From contig NZ_WHPF01000003.1 of NCBI RefSeq assembly GCF_013106755.1, positions 1 to 64,000 of the forward strand: DNA of 64,000 bases, written 5' to 3'. This document shows, piece after piece, positions 9,522-18,746 of this stretch. Within the stretch, counting starts at the first letter, position 1, and each line of letters begins with the position of its first letter. Source of the stretch: Limnovirga soli. Its GTDB lineage: Bacteria; Bacteroidota; Bacteroidia; Chitinophagales; Chitinophagaceae. The notes beneath the pieces were generated by a model. The model was not told the DNA's origin, ran no database searches, and saw only the letters and a list, made by a program, of their open reading frames with translations. The translations under genes and the position numbers were made by a program.

Positions 9522-11339
9522 ATGAAAACTCTTAATAAATTTAAAAATATGAGTAACAGTTTTTTTTATACGATAGTATTTTTATTTATCAGTCTAAGCA
9601 GTTTGTCACAAGAGTCTGGCACTATAGATTACTCCTTTGGTAAAAATGGTAAAGTAATTACTATGCAAAAAGATGCGGGTCTATTTATTTATACATCGAC
9701 TACACAATCAGATGGAAAAATTTTAATAGGCGGATATCGGGGCATTTTAGAGGTTTCAGATTCTTTAAATGAGGGTTTTCTTATAATGCGCTATCAGGAA
9801 AATGGAATATTGGATTCTTCATTTGGAATAGATGGTATGGCCATTGTAAAATTTCCAGGTTATTCATCTGCTACGGTTAAATCTCTTGCTATACAATCAG
9901 ACGGAAAGATATTAGCTACAGGTAATGGAATTATTGGCTTCCCAATTGGTAATACAAATGCATTGATTGTACGATTAAAACCAAATGGGACTATTGATTC
10001 AACTTTTCGTGATGCGGGAAAGTATATTTATGATTCAAAACAAGGGAATGATTATTTTGATAAAATACTTATAAAAACTTCTGGTGAAATTTTATTTTGC
10101 GGGCAAATAGCTTTTAAGGCTGTACTTTTTTATCAATTATTACCTACGGGAGATATAGATACTAAATTTGGAAATGATGGAGTTGTTTTAGATCAAGATA
10201 AAAATTTCAATGTTCGTGATGCAGCATTTCAGCATGATGGAAAAATTATAGTAGGTGGCAACTATGGATTTGGGGGGAATTATAAAATGTATTTGGGGCG
10301 ATATTTGCCAGATGGAGATATTGATGAAAGTTTTGGCTCTACGGGTAAAACTATTACAAATCTTGATGGAAGTTCGGAAGAAATATGGGGTGTTGGAATT
10401 CTGGAAGATGATAAGATTATAGCATCGGGTAATAGCGGTGGGCTTTTCGACCAAATTGCGACAGTTGTTAGATTTTCTAAAGATGGCGTTCTCGATCAAA
10501 GTTTTGCAAATCTGGGAGTCGTAAATACTAAATATAGCGATGGTCAATCTTCTGCAAAAGATGTTGTTATACAAAATGATGGAAAAATTTTAACAGCAGT
10601 TTTTTATCATAATGATATTTCAGGCTTTGGATACTTTGCCACTAATCGTTACAATGCTTCAGGAACTCTTGATTCTTTGTATGGAAACGGTGGAACAACA
10701 ATAACGGAAGTCAGCACTCATGACTTTCCAACAACTATTAATATATTGAAGAATGGGAAAATATTAATATCTGGTAACACTAATTTTTCCTCCTTAACAA
10801 GTGCTGCTCTTGTAAGATATAATGGAGATAAAGAGGAAAAGATATGGTATGTAAAAATAAAACACTGGCTGCACCACCACGGTATTACCTGGGAGGATAA
10901 ACCCAATAACCTGATTAATTATTACAGCATACAAAGCAGCACCAATGGCAATGCATTTACTGAGGTAGCACGTATATTTAGCAACCACAATGGTGGCATA
11001 CAAGCTTATAGTGCGGCCAACAATGCTACTGCCAATTACCGGGTAGCAGCCGTAAGCAATACAGGTAATATTACTTACAGTAATACACTTAGTTTAGTAA
11101 ACACTACACCCACCATACAACTCTACCCCAACCCCGCCAAAAACAACCTGCAAATACAGGGCTTACCCGCAGGCACAACCAAACTTACGGTAACAGATAT
11201 AAGCGGCAACACCAGAATAATAGCCACCGCTAACAGCACGGTATACAGTATAAATATAACGCAGCTAACAAGCGGCAACTACCTGCTAAATATTAAAACC
11301 GCAAATGAGGTAATTACTAAGCAGTTTATAAAAGAATAA
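9522..11339 (+). CDS. Delta-60 repeat protein with T9SS sorting domain, copy 3
   Basis: The 605-residue product has a signal peptide; a second ATG at 9549 (MSNSFF) would give a more usual signal-peptide length and is a real alternative start. Seven repeat signatures are visible, three of them degraded (TFRDAGK, SFANLGV, LYGNGGT). The Fn3-like and T9SS modules end in KQFIKE. The C-terminal DNA from 10853 is nearly identical to the paralogues. It is the downstream partner of the hydrolase at 8004. Confidence 0.85.
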   Translation: MKTLNKFKNMSNSFFYTIVFLFISLSSLSQESGTIDYSFGKNGKVITMQKDAGLFIYTSTTQSDGKILIGGYRGILEVSDSLNEGFLIMRYQENGILDSSFGIDGMAIVKFPGYSSATVKSLAIQSDGKILATGNGIIGFPIGNTNALIVRLKPNGTIDSTFRDAGKYIYDSKQGNDYFDKILIKTSGEILFCGQIAFKAVLFYQLLPTGDIDTKFGNDGVVLDQDKNFNVRDAAFQHDGKIIVGGNYGFGGNYKMYLGRYLPDGDIDESFGSTGKTITNLDGSSEEIWGVGILEDDKIIASGNSGGLFDQIATVVRFSKDGVLDQSFANLGVVNTKYSDGQSSAKDVVIQNDGKILTAVFYHNDISGFGYFATNRYNASGTLDSLYGNGGTTITEVSTHDFPTTINILKNGKILISGNTNFSSLTSAALVRYNGDKEEKIWYVKIKHWLHHHGITWEDKPNNLINYYSIQSSTNGNAFTEVARIFSNHNGGIQAYSAANNATANYRVAAVSNTGNITYSNTLSLVNTTPTIQLYPNPAKNNLQIQGLPAGTTKLTVTDISGNTRIIATANSTVYSINITQLTSGNYLLNIKTANEVITKQFIKE

Positions 11340-11400
11340 AAGTAATCAAAGGGTAAGCGTTAATAAGGCTTTTACAACCTGCTTCATATTGATATAACCG
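10853..11400 (+). repeat. Shared C-terminal cassette, copy 3
   Basis: Nearly identical to 3327-3907, including the whole flank downstream of the stop and into the repeat core at 11400. The left edge is later than in copies 1 and 2, which also share about 35 bp upstream (CAATGGCGATGACCCC) that is changed here. Confidence 0.85.
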
Positions 11401-11424
11401 TACAAGAGTGCGACGCAAGTAAAG
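11400..11424 (+). repeat. Alternating repeat R3 (+)
   Basis: A full consensus core (GTACAAGAGTGCGACGCAAG then TAAAG), with a GCCCGGT box about 20 bp further on at 11443. It lies upstream of the plus-strand gene at 11505. Confidence 0.9.
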
Positions 11425-11504
11425 CCAAATAACTGTTCAATTGCCCGGTACAAAATGGCTCTAGCTTTTTTTGCGGTGTTTGGCCAACCCATTATCTTTA
11501 TTGC

Positions 11505-11951
11505 ATGATGAAAAAAGCAGTTCCTTTTATACTATTGGTGGTACTGGCCGTGGCGGCTTTGTTAATTAAACAATGTAATACACCTACGGTTAGCCCAACG
11601 GTAAAACCGGTAGTAAGTAATAAAAAGAAAACAACTTCTAATAATAACAATACCGCAGTAGTACGTGGTTTAAACCGTAACCCGGCGCATATTAATTATA
11701 GTAAACATGCCCGTTGCCGTATGGCCTGCCGACATATTGATGAAAGCGAAGTGGAGCAAATTTTACAGGAGGGCAAAATTAATTATACCAAAAGTGAGCT
11801 GGACGGCGCCGATTGTAAAAAGAAATATGCCGTAGAAGGCCTTACCCGCGATAAGCAAAAAGTGCGTATTATTTTTGCCCCCTGCAGCGATGAGGTTACC
11901 GTGGTTACGGTAATTGATATTGGCAAAGAGTGGCCCTGCGATTGTGAATAG
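11505..11951 (+). CDS. DUF4258 domain protein with N-terminal membrane anchor
   Basis: The 148-residue product has an N-terminal hydrophobic helix (residues 4-22), a Lys/Asn-rich linker, and a DUF4258-type domain from about residue 64 (HARCRMACRHIDESEVEQIL, then VRIIFAPC and VTVIDIG). Related domains occur in small toxin-like or RNA-binding-like folds, but the function of this family is not settled. The helix could be an uncleaved anchor or signal peptide, placing the domain outside the cytoplasm. It converges with the DNA ligase gene, leaving only 5 bp between the two stops. No partner antitoxin is visible. Confidence 0.7.
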   Translation: MMKKAVPFILLVVLAVAALLIKQCNTPTVSPTVKPVVSNKKKTTSNNNNTAVVRGLNRNPAHINYSKHARCRMACRHIDESEVEQILQEGKINYTKSELDGADCKKKYAVEGLTRDKQKVRIIFAPCSDEVTVVTVIDIGKEWPCDCE

Positions 11952-11956
11952 ATGGC

Positions 11957-13555
11957 TTATTTGCCGTAGGTAAGCAATAGATTTTTTAAATCCTGCAGGG
12001 TATTTATTTCATCGGCTTTTTTGTCCTTACGCCACCGGTGCATGCGGGGAAACCTAAGCGCCACACCGCTTTTATGGCGGTTGCTGGCTGCTATACCCTC
12101 GAAGGCAATTTCAAATACCAGCTCGGGTTTTACGGTTCTTACCGGTCCAAATTTTTCTATGGCATTGCGTTTAACAAAAGCATCTACCTCGTTAAATTCT
12201 TTATCGGTAAGGCCTGAGTAGGCTTTGGTAAAACTTACCAGCTTGTCGCCATCTTTTACGGCAAAAGTATAATCAGTATACAGGTTGCTGCGGCGGCCAT
12301 GCCCTTTTTGGGCGTAGATTAATACCGCATCAATAGTAAGTGCATCTATTTTCCATTTCCACCAGTCGCCCACTTTTCTACCCACCTGGTAGGGGGCCGA
12401 TTTTCTTTTTAACATCAAGCCCTCGGCCAGCATGGCACGGGATTGTGTGCGGGTTTGCACCAGGCTTTGCCAATTGGTAAATGGGATTACCGGAGATATT
12501 TGCAGGGTAGGGTGTTGTGCATTTGCAATAATGTTTTCCATCAGCAGCCGGCGTTGAGCCAGTGGCAAATGCCTAATATCCTGTGCTTCATGTTCCAGCA
12601 GATCGTAGGCAAAAAATGCAATGGGTGCATCCTGCAATTGTTTTTTGCTAATGTTTTTGCGGCCTATACGTGTTTGTAAAATGGCAAAAGGCAAGGGTTT
12701 GCCGTTTATAGCGGGAATTATTTCGCCGTCCAGTACTATGCCATTAGGTAGTTTATCCAGCAGTGCCTGGTATTCGGGAAATTTGTCCGTCATTAGTTCT
12801 TCGCCCCGGCTCCATACAAATAATTCGTTATTGCGTTTAATCAATTGTCCGCGAATACCATCCCATTTCCATTCGGCCTGCCATTCTTCGGGGCTGCCCA
12901 GGGTTTCGGGGGTTTGTTCCAGGGCATATGCCAGGTAAAAAGGGTAGGGTTTGGAAAAATCGGTGGTAACAGATTCGGCACTTAATAAATTCTCGTAGGT
13001 AGTGGTGGCAGGGTTCCAGTTGCCGCTAATGCGATGCGCAATGGCGCTGGCCGGTATTTGCATGGTTTTAGCCAATGCATTTACCATCATTTTTTGCGAA
13101 ACGCCAATTCTAAAGCCACCAGTAAGCAGTTTGTTAAAAACAAAGCGTTCATCGGTATTCATTTGCAGCCAGCATTGGGTTACAAAAGCCTGTTTGGCGG
13201 CTTCATCAGCTTTTTGTAAATCAATAATCTGTTCCAGGTATTCGTGCAGGTGTTTGTGGGTATGGGTGGTATTGGTGGGCGGCGGCAACAAAAGGGCAAT
13301 GGTTTCGGCCAAATCGCCGGCGGTATGGTAACATTCCAGAAACAACCAATCGGGTATACTGGCCAACGCACAACACCATTGTTGCAATACACCGCTACTG
13401 GCCATTCTTTTGGGGCGGCGGCCACTAAATAAGGCAATTACCCATACCTTATCTTTAGTCGGTGCCGTAGTAAAATAGGTGGCCAATGCCTCCAGCTTTT
13501 CATTGGTTTTTGTAGCCGTGCCCAGTGTATGTACCAGTAAAGAAAATTGTTGCAT
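11957..13555 (-). CDS. ATP-dependent DNA ligase
   Basis: The 532-residue product is a bacterial ATP-dependent DNA ligase of the type linked to DNA damage repair. The adenylation motif is EWKWDGIRG with Lys230 as the predicted AMP-accepting residue. Further motifs are LDGEI (motif III), EGLMLKR (motif IV) and WWKWKID (motif V). An N-terminal helical domain (about residues 1-200) and C-terminal OB-fold (from about 420) complete the fold. It starts 5 bp after the stop of the upstream nuclease gene (13561-14625), so the two form an operon. In other bacteria this pair joins a helicase and the PdeM endonuclease; neither is in this window. Confidence 0.9.
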   Translation of the reverse strand: MQQFSLLVHTLGTATKTNEKLEALATYFTTAPTKDKVWVIALFSGRRPKRMASSGVLQQWCCALASIPDWLFLECYHTAGDLAETIALLLPPPTNTTHTHKHLHEYLEQIIDLQKADEAAKQAFVTQCWLQMNTDERFVFNKLLTGGFRIGVSQKMMVNALAKTMQIPASAIAHRISGNWNPATTTYENLLSAESVTTDFSKPYPFYLAYALEQTPETLGSPEEWQAEWKWDGIRGQLIKRNNELFVWSRGEELMTDKFPEYQALLDKLPNGIVLDGEIIPAINGKPLPFAILQTRIGRKNISKKQLQDAPIAFFAYDLLEHEAQDIRHLPLAQRRLLMENIIANAQHPTLQISPVIPFTNWQSLVQTRTQSRAMLAEGLMLKRKSAPYQVGRKVGDWWKWKIDALTIDAVLIYAQKGHGRRSNLYTDYTFAVKDGDKLVSFTKAYSGLTDKEFNEVDAFVKRNAIEKFGPVRTVKPELVFEIAFEGIAASNRHKSGVALRFPRMHRWRKDKKADEINTLQDLKNLLLTYGK

Positions 13556-13560
13556 GCTGC

Positions 13561-14625
13561 TTATTGCTGTGTGGTAATAGTGGTGTTAATGGCATCTGTT
13601 GCAGAGTTAGCATTTTCGTTTTCCTCTTCGCCATTGCCATAGGCGGTTTTTACTTCTGCGCTCCAAATGCCCTGCTCATTCAGGTAACGGCTAAGTGCCG
13701 ACTGAAAGCCATGGGTAACAAAAACTTTTTCTGCACCGGTGGAAGTAATGGCTGCTAATAAACCTTTCCAGTCGGCATGGTCGCTAAGTGCAAATCCCAT
13801 ATCGGTATTACGGCGGCGGGCATTGCCCCTCACCTGCATCCATCCGCTGCAAACGGCGGTGGAGTAGGGTTCCATCTTTTTCATCCAGCTGGTGCCTTCG
13901 GCTCCGGGCGGGGCAATTACAATAGCGCCTTTTAATTTTTCGCGGAGTGTTTCTGGTGTGATTCTCTCCACCTGCGGAAAAGCGATACCTGTTGCTGCCA
14001 ATGCCATTTGCATATTCCAAATGGCGCCATGCAGGTAAATGGGTTCGTTAAACATAGCCAATGCCTGCAATAACCTTTGTGCTTTGCCCAGGCTATAGGC
14101 AAATAAAATACTGGTGGTTTTTTTGGCTTTATTGTTTTGTACCCATTGTTGTATTTGAGTATACATGTCGTGTTGTGGCAGCCAGTTATAAATGGGCAGG
14201 CCAAAAGTAGATTCAGTAATAAATGTATTGCACCGTATGGGTTCAAAAGCGCCGCTAATACCATCGTTTTCTGTTTTATAATCACCGCTAACTACCCATA
14301 CTTCATCCTGGTGGGAAACCCTTATTTGCGATGACCCAATCATATGCCCTGCCGGATGCAGGGAAATGCTTACGCCATTAATACGTACCACTTCATTCCA
14401 GCCAATGCTTTGATAATGGTTATTGCCCAAACGGGCTTCTAATAAGGGTTTGGTAAAATGATGACATAAATATTGTTTGTTCCCGTTTTTTGCATGATCG
14501 CTGTGGGCATGGGTAATCACCGCTTTATCTACAGGCCGCCAGGGGTCAATATAAAAATCGCCGGCGCTGCAGTACAGTCCACGATTGGTAAAAGAAATTA
14601 ATGGCGTGGTGTTGGCTTTTGGCAT
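13561..14625 (-). CDS. Ligase-associated DNA exonuclease (metallo-beta-lactamase fold)
   Basis: The 354-residue product has the metal-binding HAHSDH motif (residues 39-44), HPAGHMIGSSQ, a SGDYK segment, and a late FALSDHADW motif that is typical of the beta-CASP and Artemis/SNM1-like nucleases. It belongs to the exonuclease family found next to ATP-dependent ligases. It is the first gene of a two-gene operon with the ligase. Expected role: end processing before ligation in DNA repair. The upstream 600-bp gap carries repeat R4 on the same strand. Confidence 0.88.
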   Translation of the reverse strand: MPKANTTPLISFTNRGLYCSAGDFYIDPWRPVDKAVITHAHSDHAKNGNKQYLCHHFTKPLLEARLGNNHYQSIGWNEVVRINGVSISLHPAGHMIGSSQIRVSHQDEVWVVSGDYKTENDGISGAFEPIRCNTFITESTFGLPIYNWLPQHDMYTQIQQWVQNNKAKKTTSILFAYSLGKAQRLLQALAMFNEPIYLHGAIWNMQMALAATGIAFPQVERITPETLREKLKGAIVIAPPGAEGTSWMKKMEPYSTAVCSGWMQVRGNARRRNTDMGFALSDHADWKGLLAAITSTGAEKVFVTHGFQSALSRYLNEQGIWSAEVKTAYGNGEEENENANSATDAINTTITTQQ

Positions 14626-14732
14626 GTATAAAAATTAGCTGTGGTAAGTTAATTGTTTTATATAACCCAGAAGAGGGTAAATAGTTAAAACATAAAAATG
14701 TTAATGGGCCCGGCTGTAGATTATTACTGAGG

Positions 14733-14757
14733 CTTTACTTGCGTCGCACTCTTGTAA
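14733..14757 (-). repeat. Alternating repeat R4 (-)
   Basis: CTTTACTTGCGTCGCACTCT core with a GGGCCCGGC box at 14706-14714. It lies upstream of the minus-strand nuclease gene and reads in the same direction. Confidence 0.88.
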
Positions 14758-14845
14758 GGTTGGATACAATGGCGGCAGAAAATGGGAAATTAAAATAGAA
14801 GTTTGTAAGCAATGTTATTGGCAGTTGTTTTAAGTACTTGTATTG

Positions 14846-15004
14846 TTAGGCAACACTAAGCCATAAAAATATAATGCCAAGCACTACAACGGTAACAGCT
14901 GCCATTATAGCTGCCAATACAAATGGGTGTACGGCAATATTAGACTTTACCGATTTGCTTTTTTTATGTTTGGCAGCTGTATCGTGTTTTATTGGCTTTA
15001 GCAT
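14846..15004 (-). CDS. Small single-pass membrane protein (52 aa)
   Basis: A 52-codon frame starts at ATG 15004 and stops at 14846. The product has a basic N-terminus (KHDTAAKHKKSKSVKS) and a long hydrophobic segment (PFVLAAIMAAVTVVVLGIIF), a classic positive-inside single transmembrane helix. I do not recognise a family. Support comes from the strong charge/hydrophobic pattern and from filling an otherwise empty gap. It lies alone between repeats R4 and R5. It could instead be a chance frame. Confidence 0.5.
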   Translation of the reverse strand: MLKPIKHDTAAKHKKSKSVKSNIAVHPFVLAAIMAAVTVVVLGIIFLWLSVA

Positions 15005-15143
15005 AGTATAACCATTGTTAAACTAAGATGGCTAAATAACAGGTTTCCATAGTTTGCCATTAAAAAGTATTGTTTGACTGTGTTTTACTTTTACACATCG
15101 CAATTCTATATATCGGCTGTTTACAGTTGCATAGCATTCTTTA

Positions 15144-15168
15144 GTACAAGTGTGCGACGCAAGTAAAG
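15144..15168 (+). repeat. Alternating repeat R5 (+)
   Basis: GTACAAGTGTGCGACGCAAG core followed by TAAAGCC, and a CCTGGCTCAAAA end at about 15190. It lies downstream of the minus-strand gene at 15217-16113 and reads against it. Confidence 0.9.
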
Positions 15169-15216
15169 CCCCATTGCTATTGAATCGCCTGGCTCAAAAC
15201 ATGTTTAGCCCCAATT

Positions 15217-16113
15217 TTATTGTGAAACGGCTGGCCCTTGCCAGGTGCTTTTGGGGTTAAAATGTTTCCATAATAAAGCCGATAATTTACGGGTAATCAC
15301 CCAGGCTTCGTTATTGTATTCCCAGCTTTTATCGGTATTGTTTTTTGTGAAAATGCTAAAAATGTATGGATTAGCCGCATTGTTTACATACAAAACCTCG
15401 GTGCGGCTGGCATCTACTGCACCACTTTTTGCAGCAGTGAATATGCCCGGTGGCACCTGGGATAAAGCTTCTTCATCCCAATACTGCCGGCTAAGAATGC
15501 GCAACATTTTTTCGCCAGAGGCCTGACTAAGTATGTTGCCCTGCACTATGCGCTGCATAAAACTGGCCATTTCGCGTGGGGTGGATTGTCCCCAGCCATA
15601 TTGGCTGCGGTTGGCTTCTCTACCGGGGGTGCGGCTGTTAACGCGGGTATCTTTAAACCCAAGGCTATCGAGTATTTGGTTTATTCTGAAACCACCACCT
15701 GCCAGGCCCTGTAACCAAAGACTGGCGCAATTATCGCTAATGGTTATCATCAGCATCATTACCTTGCTAAGTTCAATGGTGGAGCCAGGTTTAAAATTAG
15801 ACAGTATATCGTCGCCTTCGTTATAAAATAAAGAATCTGTATAGGTAATACGTTGATGATAGTCCAACTGCCCGCTTTCAATTTTTTGCATAATGCCGGT
15901 TAGAATAGGAATTTTTACAATACTGGCTGTAGGAAAAATGCTATCTGCATTAATACTGGCTATGCGATTATGCTTTAAATCCTGCACATAAATGCCGATG
16001 GTGCCATGATAGTCTTTGGTAAGCTGGTAAAGTTCGTCCTGCAGTGCTTTGTCAGTTTTTTGTGCCAACACACTGGTAGTGCAAAAAAGGGCAATGCATA
16101 ATAGTTTGTACAT
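15217..16113 (-). CDS. Class A beta-lactamase-like serine hydrolase
   Basis: The 298-residue product has a signal peptide (residues 1-18) and the penicillin-binding motifs SIVK (Ser64, Lys67), SDN (126-128) and KSG (229-231, in place of KTG). This fits class A beta-lactamases and related PBP-like hydrolases in the periplasm. I do not see a clear omega-loop Glu (ExxLN) between SDN and KSG; the region reads TPGREANRSQYGWGQ. The Glu of GRE could play the role, otherwise the enzyme may not hydrolyse beta-lactams efficiently. It is transcribed divergently from 16276. Confidence 0.82.
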   Translation of the reverse strand: MYKLLCIALFCTTSVLAQKTDKALQDELYQLTKDYHGTIGIYVQDLKHNRIASINADSIFPTASIVKIPILTGIMQKIESGQLDYHQRITYTDSLFYNEGDDILSNFKPGSTIELSKVMMLMITISDNCASLWLQGLAGGGFRINQILDSLGFKDTRVNSRTPGREANRSQYGWGQSTPREMASFMQRIVQGNILSQASGEKMLRILSRQYWDEEALSQVPPGIFTAAKSGAVDASRTEVLYVNNAANPYIFSIFTKNNTDKSWEYNNEAWVITRKLSALLWKHFNPKSTWQGPAVSQ

Positions 16114-16275
16114 AAAATAGTATTGAATGTTTGAAGATAGCTAATTTTGAAAACCACCTGCTTATATTTACAGGGATCAAAATATTCTGTTGCAAAATTG
16201 TTAAGGTGTTTATTGTAAAACGCAGATGTACTTAATTTGAATAAAATAACTATACAATTAGTTAAATACCAGGCT

Positions 16276-18693
16276 ATGCAAAAATTCTTATTTGTTCTTA
16301 TTGCTTTATTGCCATTTCTAGCGCAGGCGCAGGTATTAGACCAGCAAAAAGTAAAAACCAATATTGACCAAAACGGCAATTATTTTCCTCAGGAGCGGGT
16401 TTATATGCAATTTGATAAACCTGCTTATGCACCCGGTGAAACCATTTGGTATAAAGCCTACCTGATGATGGGTACCGAACCTTCTTTTATAAGTACCAAT
16501 TACTATGTAGATATTACCGACCCCAATGGAAATGTGCTAAAGCATTATATAATGCCTATTGTTGAAGCATCTGCCAAAGGTAGTTTTGATATACCCACTA
16601 CTTATACAGGTAAAACAGTGCATGTGCATGGCTATACCCGCTGGATGATGAATTTTGATACTGCTTTTTTATATGAAAGGGATATAAGAGTAGTACAATT
16701 AAAACCAGCTGCTAACAATATTACCCCTGCAACCTATAAACCTGTTATACAGTTCTTCCCCGAGGGTGGCGACGCTGTTATGGGTATTAATAATAAAGTG
16801 GCTTTTAAAGCCATTTACCCTACCGGCAAGCCTTGCGCCGTTAAAGGCAATATTATAAACAACAAAGGCAAAGTTGTAGCCGATTTAATTACACAGCACG
16901 ATGGTATGGGTGCATTTATGCTGGAGCCGGTTGCCGGCGAAACCTATACTGCCAAATGGAAAGATGAAAGCGGTGCTGCTTTTGAAACAGCTTTGCCGGC
17001 CGCCAAAACCCAGGGCGTAACCCTGGAAATAAAAGTAGTAAAGGATAAGGTTGGTTTTTTAATAAAGCGTAATGAAACGGCCCCGGATAAATTTAAGAAG
17101 CTTAATGTAGTAGCTACCATGCAACAACACCTGGTTTATATGGCGGGTGTAAAATTGGATGTGGCACCTATTATTGGCGGCTCAATACCCACCGCAGATC
17201 TGGCATCAGGCATTTTGCAGGTTACCTTATTCGATTCTAACTGGGTAGCGGTTGCAGAGCGAATTGTATTTGTAAATAACAACGATTACCTGCTGGAGCC
17301 GGAAGTTGGTTTTGCCGCCATTAACCTAAATAAACGTGGCAAGAATACACTGGTTATCAGCATGCCCGATTTACAGCAGGCAAATCTTTCTGTTTCAATA
17401 ACTGATGCGGGTTTGGGTATTGACAGTAGCGATGATATTATTTCACATTTATTGTTAACCGGCGATTTGAAGGGTAGGGTTTATAAACCTTCCTATTATT
17501 TTTCTGATACCACCGATACCATTCAGCAGCATTTAGACCTGGTAATGCTTACCAATGGCTGGCGCAGAATTAAATGGGATGAGGTAATTGCTGGCAAAAT
17601 GCCGGTGATTAAATACCCCAACGATACTGCCTATCTTTCTTTGTCAGGCAAGGTGTTTGGCGCCACTTCTTCCGATTTATCTACCGGCGGTTTATTACTC
17701 ATGATTTTGGATAAAGGCAAAGACAGTGCCCGCAAAACCATTCAATCCTTTCTTAAAAAGGATGGTACTTTTTCCGAGCCCAATCTTATTATGTTCGATA
17801 CCACAAAAGTGTATTACCGTATAGCAGGCAGCCAAAACCTGGCCGATAAAACAGAAGTGGCATTTAATGTGGGTATGCCGCCATCAACCCGGCCTATATT
17901 CTTTGATAAAAACGGGGCTTTGTATTTTATGGATTCTGCTACCGAATACCGCCTCCGTTATTTTGCGCTGGAACAAGCCCGACTTGCCAAGCTGGCCGAA
18001 GGTGCTACACTTGCAGCCGTTACCGTAAAAGCCAAAACAAAAAGCAAGCTCGAAATATTAGACGATACTTATACATCCGGCCTCTTTAGCGGCGGCAATG
18101 CCACGCAGTTTGATATTGCCAACGATCCCAGCAGCCGTGCCGCTCAAAATATTTTAACCTATTTACAGGGCAGGGTAGCAGGTTTGCAAATCAATGCCTC
18201 TAGTACGGTTGGCGGCACCAATGGCGTAACCTGGCGGGGTGGTACACCTTCTTTTTTCCTTGACGAAATGCCGGTTGATATTAGCCAGTTAACCAGTATG
18301 AATATGAGCACCGTTGCGTATATAAAAGTATTTCAGCCGCCTTTCTTTGGCAGTTTTGGTGGTGGTGCCAATGGCGCCATTGCCGTATATACACAAAGAG
18401 GTTCCAGCCAGCAAAACAATGGCCCCAGCCGTTCATTGCCTTACAAACAAATCATCGGTTATACCGGTCAAAAAGAATTCTATTCACCCAATTATGGCAG
18501 CTTCGATCAGCGTAACGACGAGGAAGATCTGCGTTCTACACTATACTGGAACCCCATGATTCTTACTACACGTGAAAATCATATTATCAAAATCCCTTTT
18601 TATAATAACGATATTACGCAAGGCTTTCGGGTAATTGTTGAAGGCGTAAGCAAACAGGGACAGTTAACCAGGGTGGTTAAATTAATTGAGTAG
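16276..18693 (+). CDS. MG2-domain / TonB-plug-like surface protein
   Basis: I chose the ATG at 16276 (MQKFLFVLIALLPFLAQAQ) over an earlier ATG at 16237 because it gives a clean signal peptide. The 805-residue product begins with an alpha-2-macroglobulin-like MG2 domain (ERVYMQFDKPAYAPGETIWY) and ends with a TonB-receptor-plug-like segment (about 630-720: ILTYLQGRVAGLQI, FFLDEMPVD, ANGAIAVYT), without the 22-strand barrel of a true receptor. This two-part family is common in Bacteroidota and of unclear function, perhaps docking with TonB-type or envelope machinery. A strong terminator follows at 18745. Confidence 0.75.
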   Translation: MQKFLFVLIALLPFLAQAQVLDQQKVKTNIDQNGNYFPQERVYMQFDKPAYAPGETIWYKAYLMMGTEPSFISTNYYVDITDPNGNVLKHYIMPIVEASAKGSFDIPTTYTGKTVHVHGYTRWMMNFDTAFLYERDIRVVQLKPAANNITPATYKPVIQFFPEGGDAVMGINNKVAFKAIYPTGKPCAVKGNIINNKGKVVADLITQHDGMGAFMLEPVAGETYTAKWKDESGAAFETALPAAKTQGVTLEIKVVKDKVGFLIKRNETAPDKFKKLNVVATMQQHLVYMAGVKLDVAPIIGGSIPTADLASGILQVTLFDSNWVAVAERIVFVNNNDYLLEPEVGFAAINLNKRGKNTLVISMPDLQQANLSVSITDAGLGIDSSDDIISHLLLTGDLKGRVYKPSYYFSDTTDTIQQHLDLVMLTNGWRRIKWDEVIAGKMPVIKYPNDTAYLSLSGKVFGATSSDLSTGGLLLMILDKGKDSARKTIQSFLKKDGTFSEPNLIMFDTTKVYYRIAGSQNLADKTEVAFNVGMPPSTRPIFFDKNGALYFMDSATEYRLRYFALEQARLAKLAEGATLAAVTVKAKTKSKLEILDDTYTSGLFSGGNATQFDIANDPSSRAAQNILTYLQGRVAGLQINASSTVGGTNGVTWRGGTPSFFLDEMPVDISQLTSMNMSTVAYIKVFQPPFFGSFGGGANGAIAVYTQRGSSQQNNGPSRSLPYKQIIGYTGQKEFYSPNYGSFDQRNDEEDLRSTLYWNPMILTTRENHIIKIPFYNNDITQGFRVIVEGVSKQGQLTRVVKLIE

Positions 18694-18727
18694 TTTATTG
18701 TAGCCGGTCAATAAAGCGCTTATTGGG

Positions 18728-18746
18728 CTTTACTTGCGTCGCACAC
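18728..18746 (-). repeat. Alternating repeat R6 (-), partial
   Basis: CTTTACTTGCGTCGCACAC matches the core, but the CTTGTAC end is missing because a terminator hairpin begins at 18745. A TAGCCGG box at about 18700 is the outer end. It lies downstream of the plus-strand gene ending at 18693. Confidence 0.8.
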
